Origin: Bauldia sp.
GTDB taxonomy: Bacteria; Pseudomonadota; Alphaproteobacteria; Rhizobiales; Kaistiaceae
DNA: 64,000 bases
Assembly: GCA_037200845.1 (NCBI GenBank)
Contig: JBBCGQ010000001.1
Coordinates: 124,001-188,000, forward strand
Direction of reading: 5' to 3'
A program made the position numbers and the translations under genes. A model generated the notes under the pieces. It did not search any database and was not told the origin of the DNA. It worked only from the letters and a program-made list of their open reading frames with translations. Every line of letters starts with the position of its first letter. Positions within the stretch are counted from its first letter, which is position 1. This document shows, piece by piece, positions 63,654-64,000 of this stretch.

Positions 63654-64000
63654 CTATAAGGCTCCTCCAAAGGCGGGAATTTGGAGCTCAAGGCCAACGA
63701 CGAATAGTAGCCAGAACGCCAGAGTAGTCAGGCTCGCCAGGACGACTGTTTGCACGGGCCGGATTGTCTTGCCGCCGAGCGCGCACAGACAAACGCATAG
63801 GAAGACCGCCGGCACGAAACCGAGGTAGCTGATACCGGCTGCGAAGGCGGCCACACCGGCGAGGACTGCCGCGATCGCGCGCCACTCGACCTTCGGCAAT
63901 GGGCCGCCCGCGCGGTTGAACGCCGGCACTATGATGATGACCCCTACGAGAATGGCGAGCGCGCTGACCAGCAGAGGAAACAGGCCCGGCCCTATGCGCG
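63654..64000 (-). CDS. tctB: Tripartite tricarboxylate transporter small permease TctB (partial, runs off the right end)
   Basis: The frame is open to the right edge. Read from there it shows GPGLFPLLVSALAILVGVIIIVPAFN (in part GPGLFPLLVSALAILVG), the family-typical N-terminal GxGxFP, then WRAIAAVLAGVAAFAAGISYLGFVPAVFL (in part AISYLGFVPAVFLC-like) and a C-terminal VVLASLTTLAFWLLFVVGLELQIPAF (in part LLFVVGLELQIP). The start codon lies outside the window. Its stop is 2 bases before the tctA start (63651), so the genes are co-transcribed. Confidence 0.9.
   Translation of the reverse strand, partial: RIGPGLFPLLVSALAILVGVIIIVPAFNRAGGPLPKVEWRAIAAVLAGVAAFAAGISYLGFVPAVFLCVCLCALGGKTIRPVQTVVLASLTTLAFWLLFVVGLELQIPAFGGAL

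Overview
The window is GC-rich chromosomal DNA of an alphaproteobacterium, most likely of the order Hyphomicrobiales (Rhizobiales). The order leuD, leuC, rplS-trmD-rimM-rpsP-ffh, dapF-mtaB-ftsY-septation protein A, ccmG-D-C-B-A, acnA, DUF1223 gene is characteristic of that order. IalB-family, DUF2794 and Omp25-like double-barrel proteins fit as well. I cannot name a genus.

Left and central part (1 to about 53,350): housekeeping core. It holds amino-acid synthesis (asd, leuC, leuD, dapF, argG), translation and RNA modification (rplS, rpsP, trmD, rimM, mtaB, rlmN, thpR, typA), the SRP pair ffh/ftsY, cytochrome c maturation (ccmABCDG), aconitase, an exported MsrA/MsrB repair pair, envelope proteins (FadL-like channel, double beta-barrel, PAP2, YggT, Bax-inhibitor-like) and signalling proteins (a PAS-GGDEF-EAL protein and a degenerate class III cyclase with TPR repeats). 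The intergenic spaces carry two abundant palindromic repeat families. Rep-A (about 150-170 bp, near-perfect 20-bp terminal inverted repeats enclosing smaller hairpins) has seven copies. Rep-B (about 30-bp hairpins, usually in facing pairs) has seven loci. A cytochrome b561 gene is interrupted by one in-frame TAG.

Right part (about 53,355 to 64,000): immediately after a tRNA-Ala(CGC) the character changes. Base composition is visibly less GC-rich, both repeat families disappear, and all genes look catabolic or transport-related. They are an amidohydrolase, a Rieske ferredoxin, two carboxymuconolactone-decarboxylase-family proteins, a DUF4286/EthD-like small protein, a NicX-like (2,5-dihydroxypyridine dioxygenase/M29-like) enzyme, two alpha/beta hydrolases (one with Ala in place of the nucleophilic Ser), a GntR/FCD regulator, a ferredoxin-reductase-type flavoprotein, and TctA/TctB of a tripartite tricarboxylate transporter. 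I read this as an acquired gene block for an aromatic or N-heteroaromatic acid, running off the right edge. Its substrate and the terminal oxygenase are not visible here. It is the best candidate in the window for an undescribed system.
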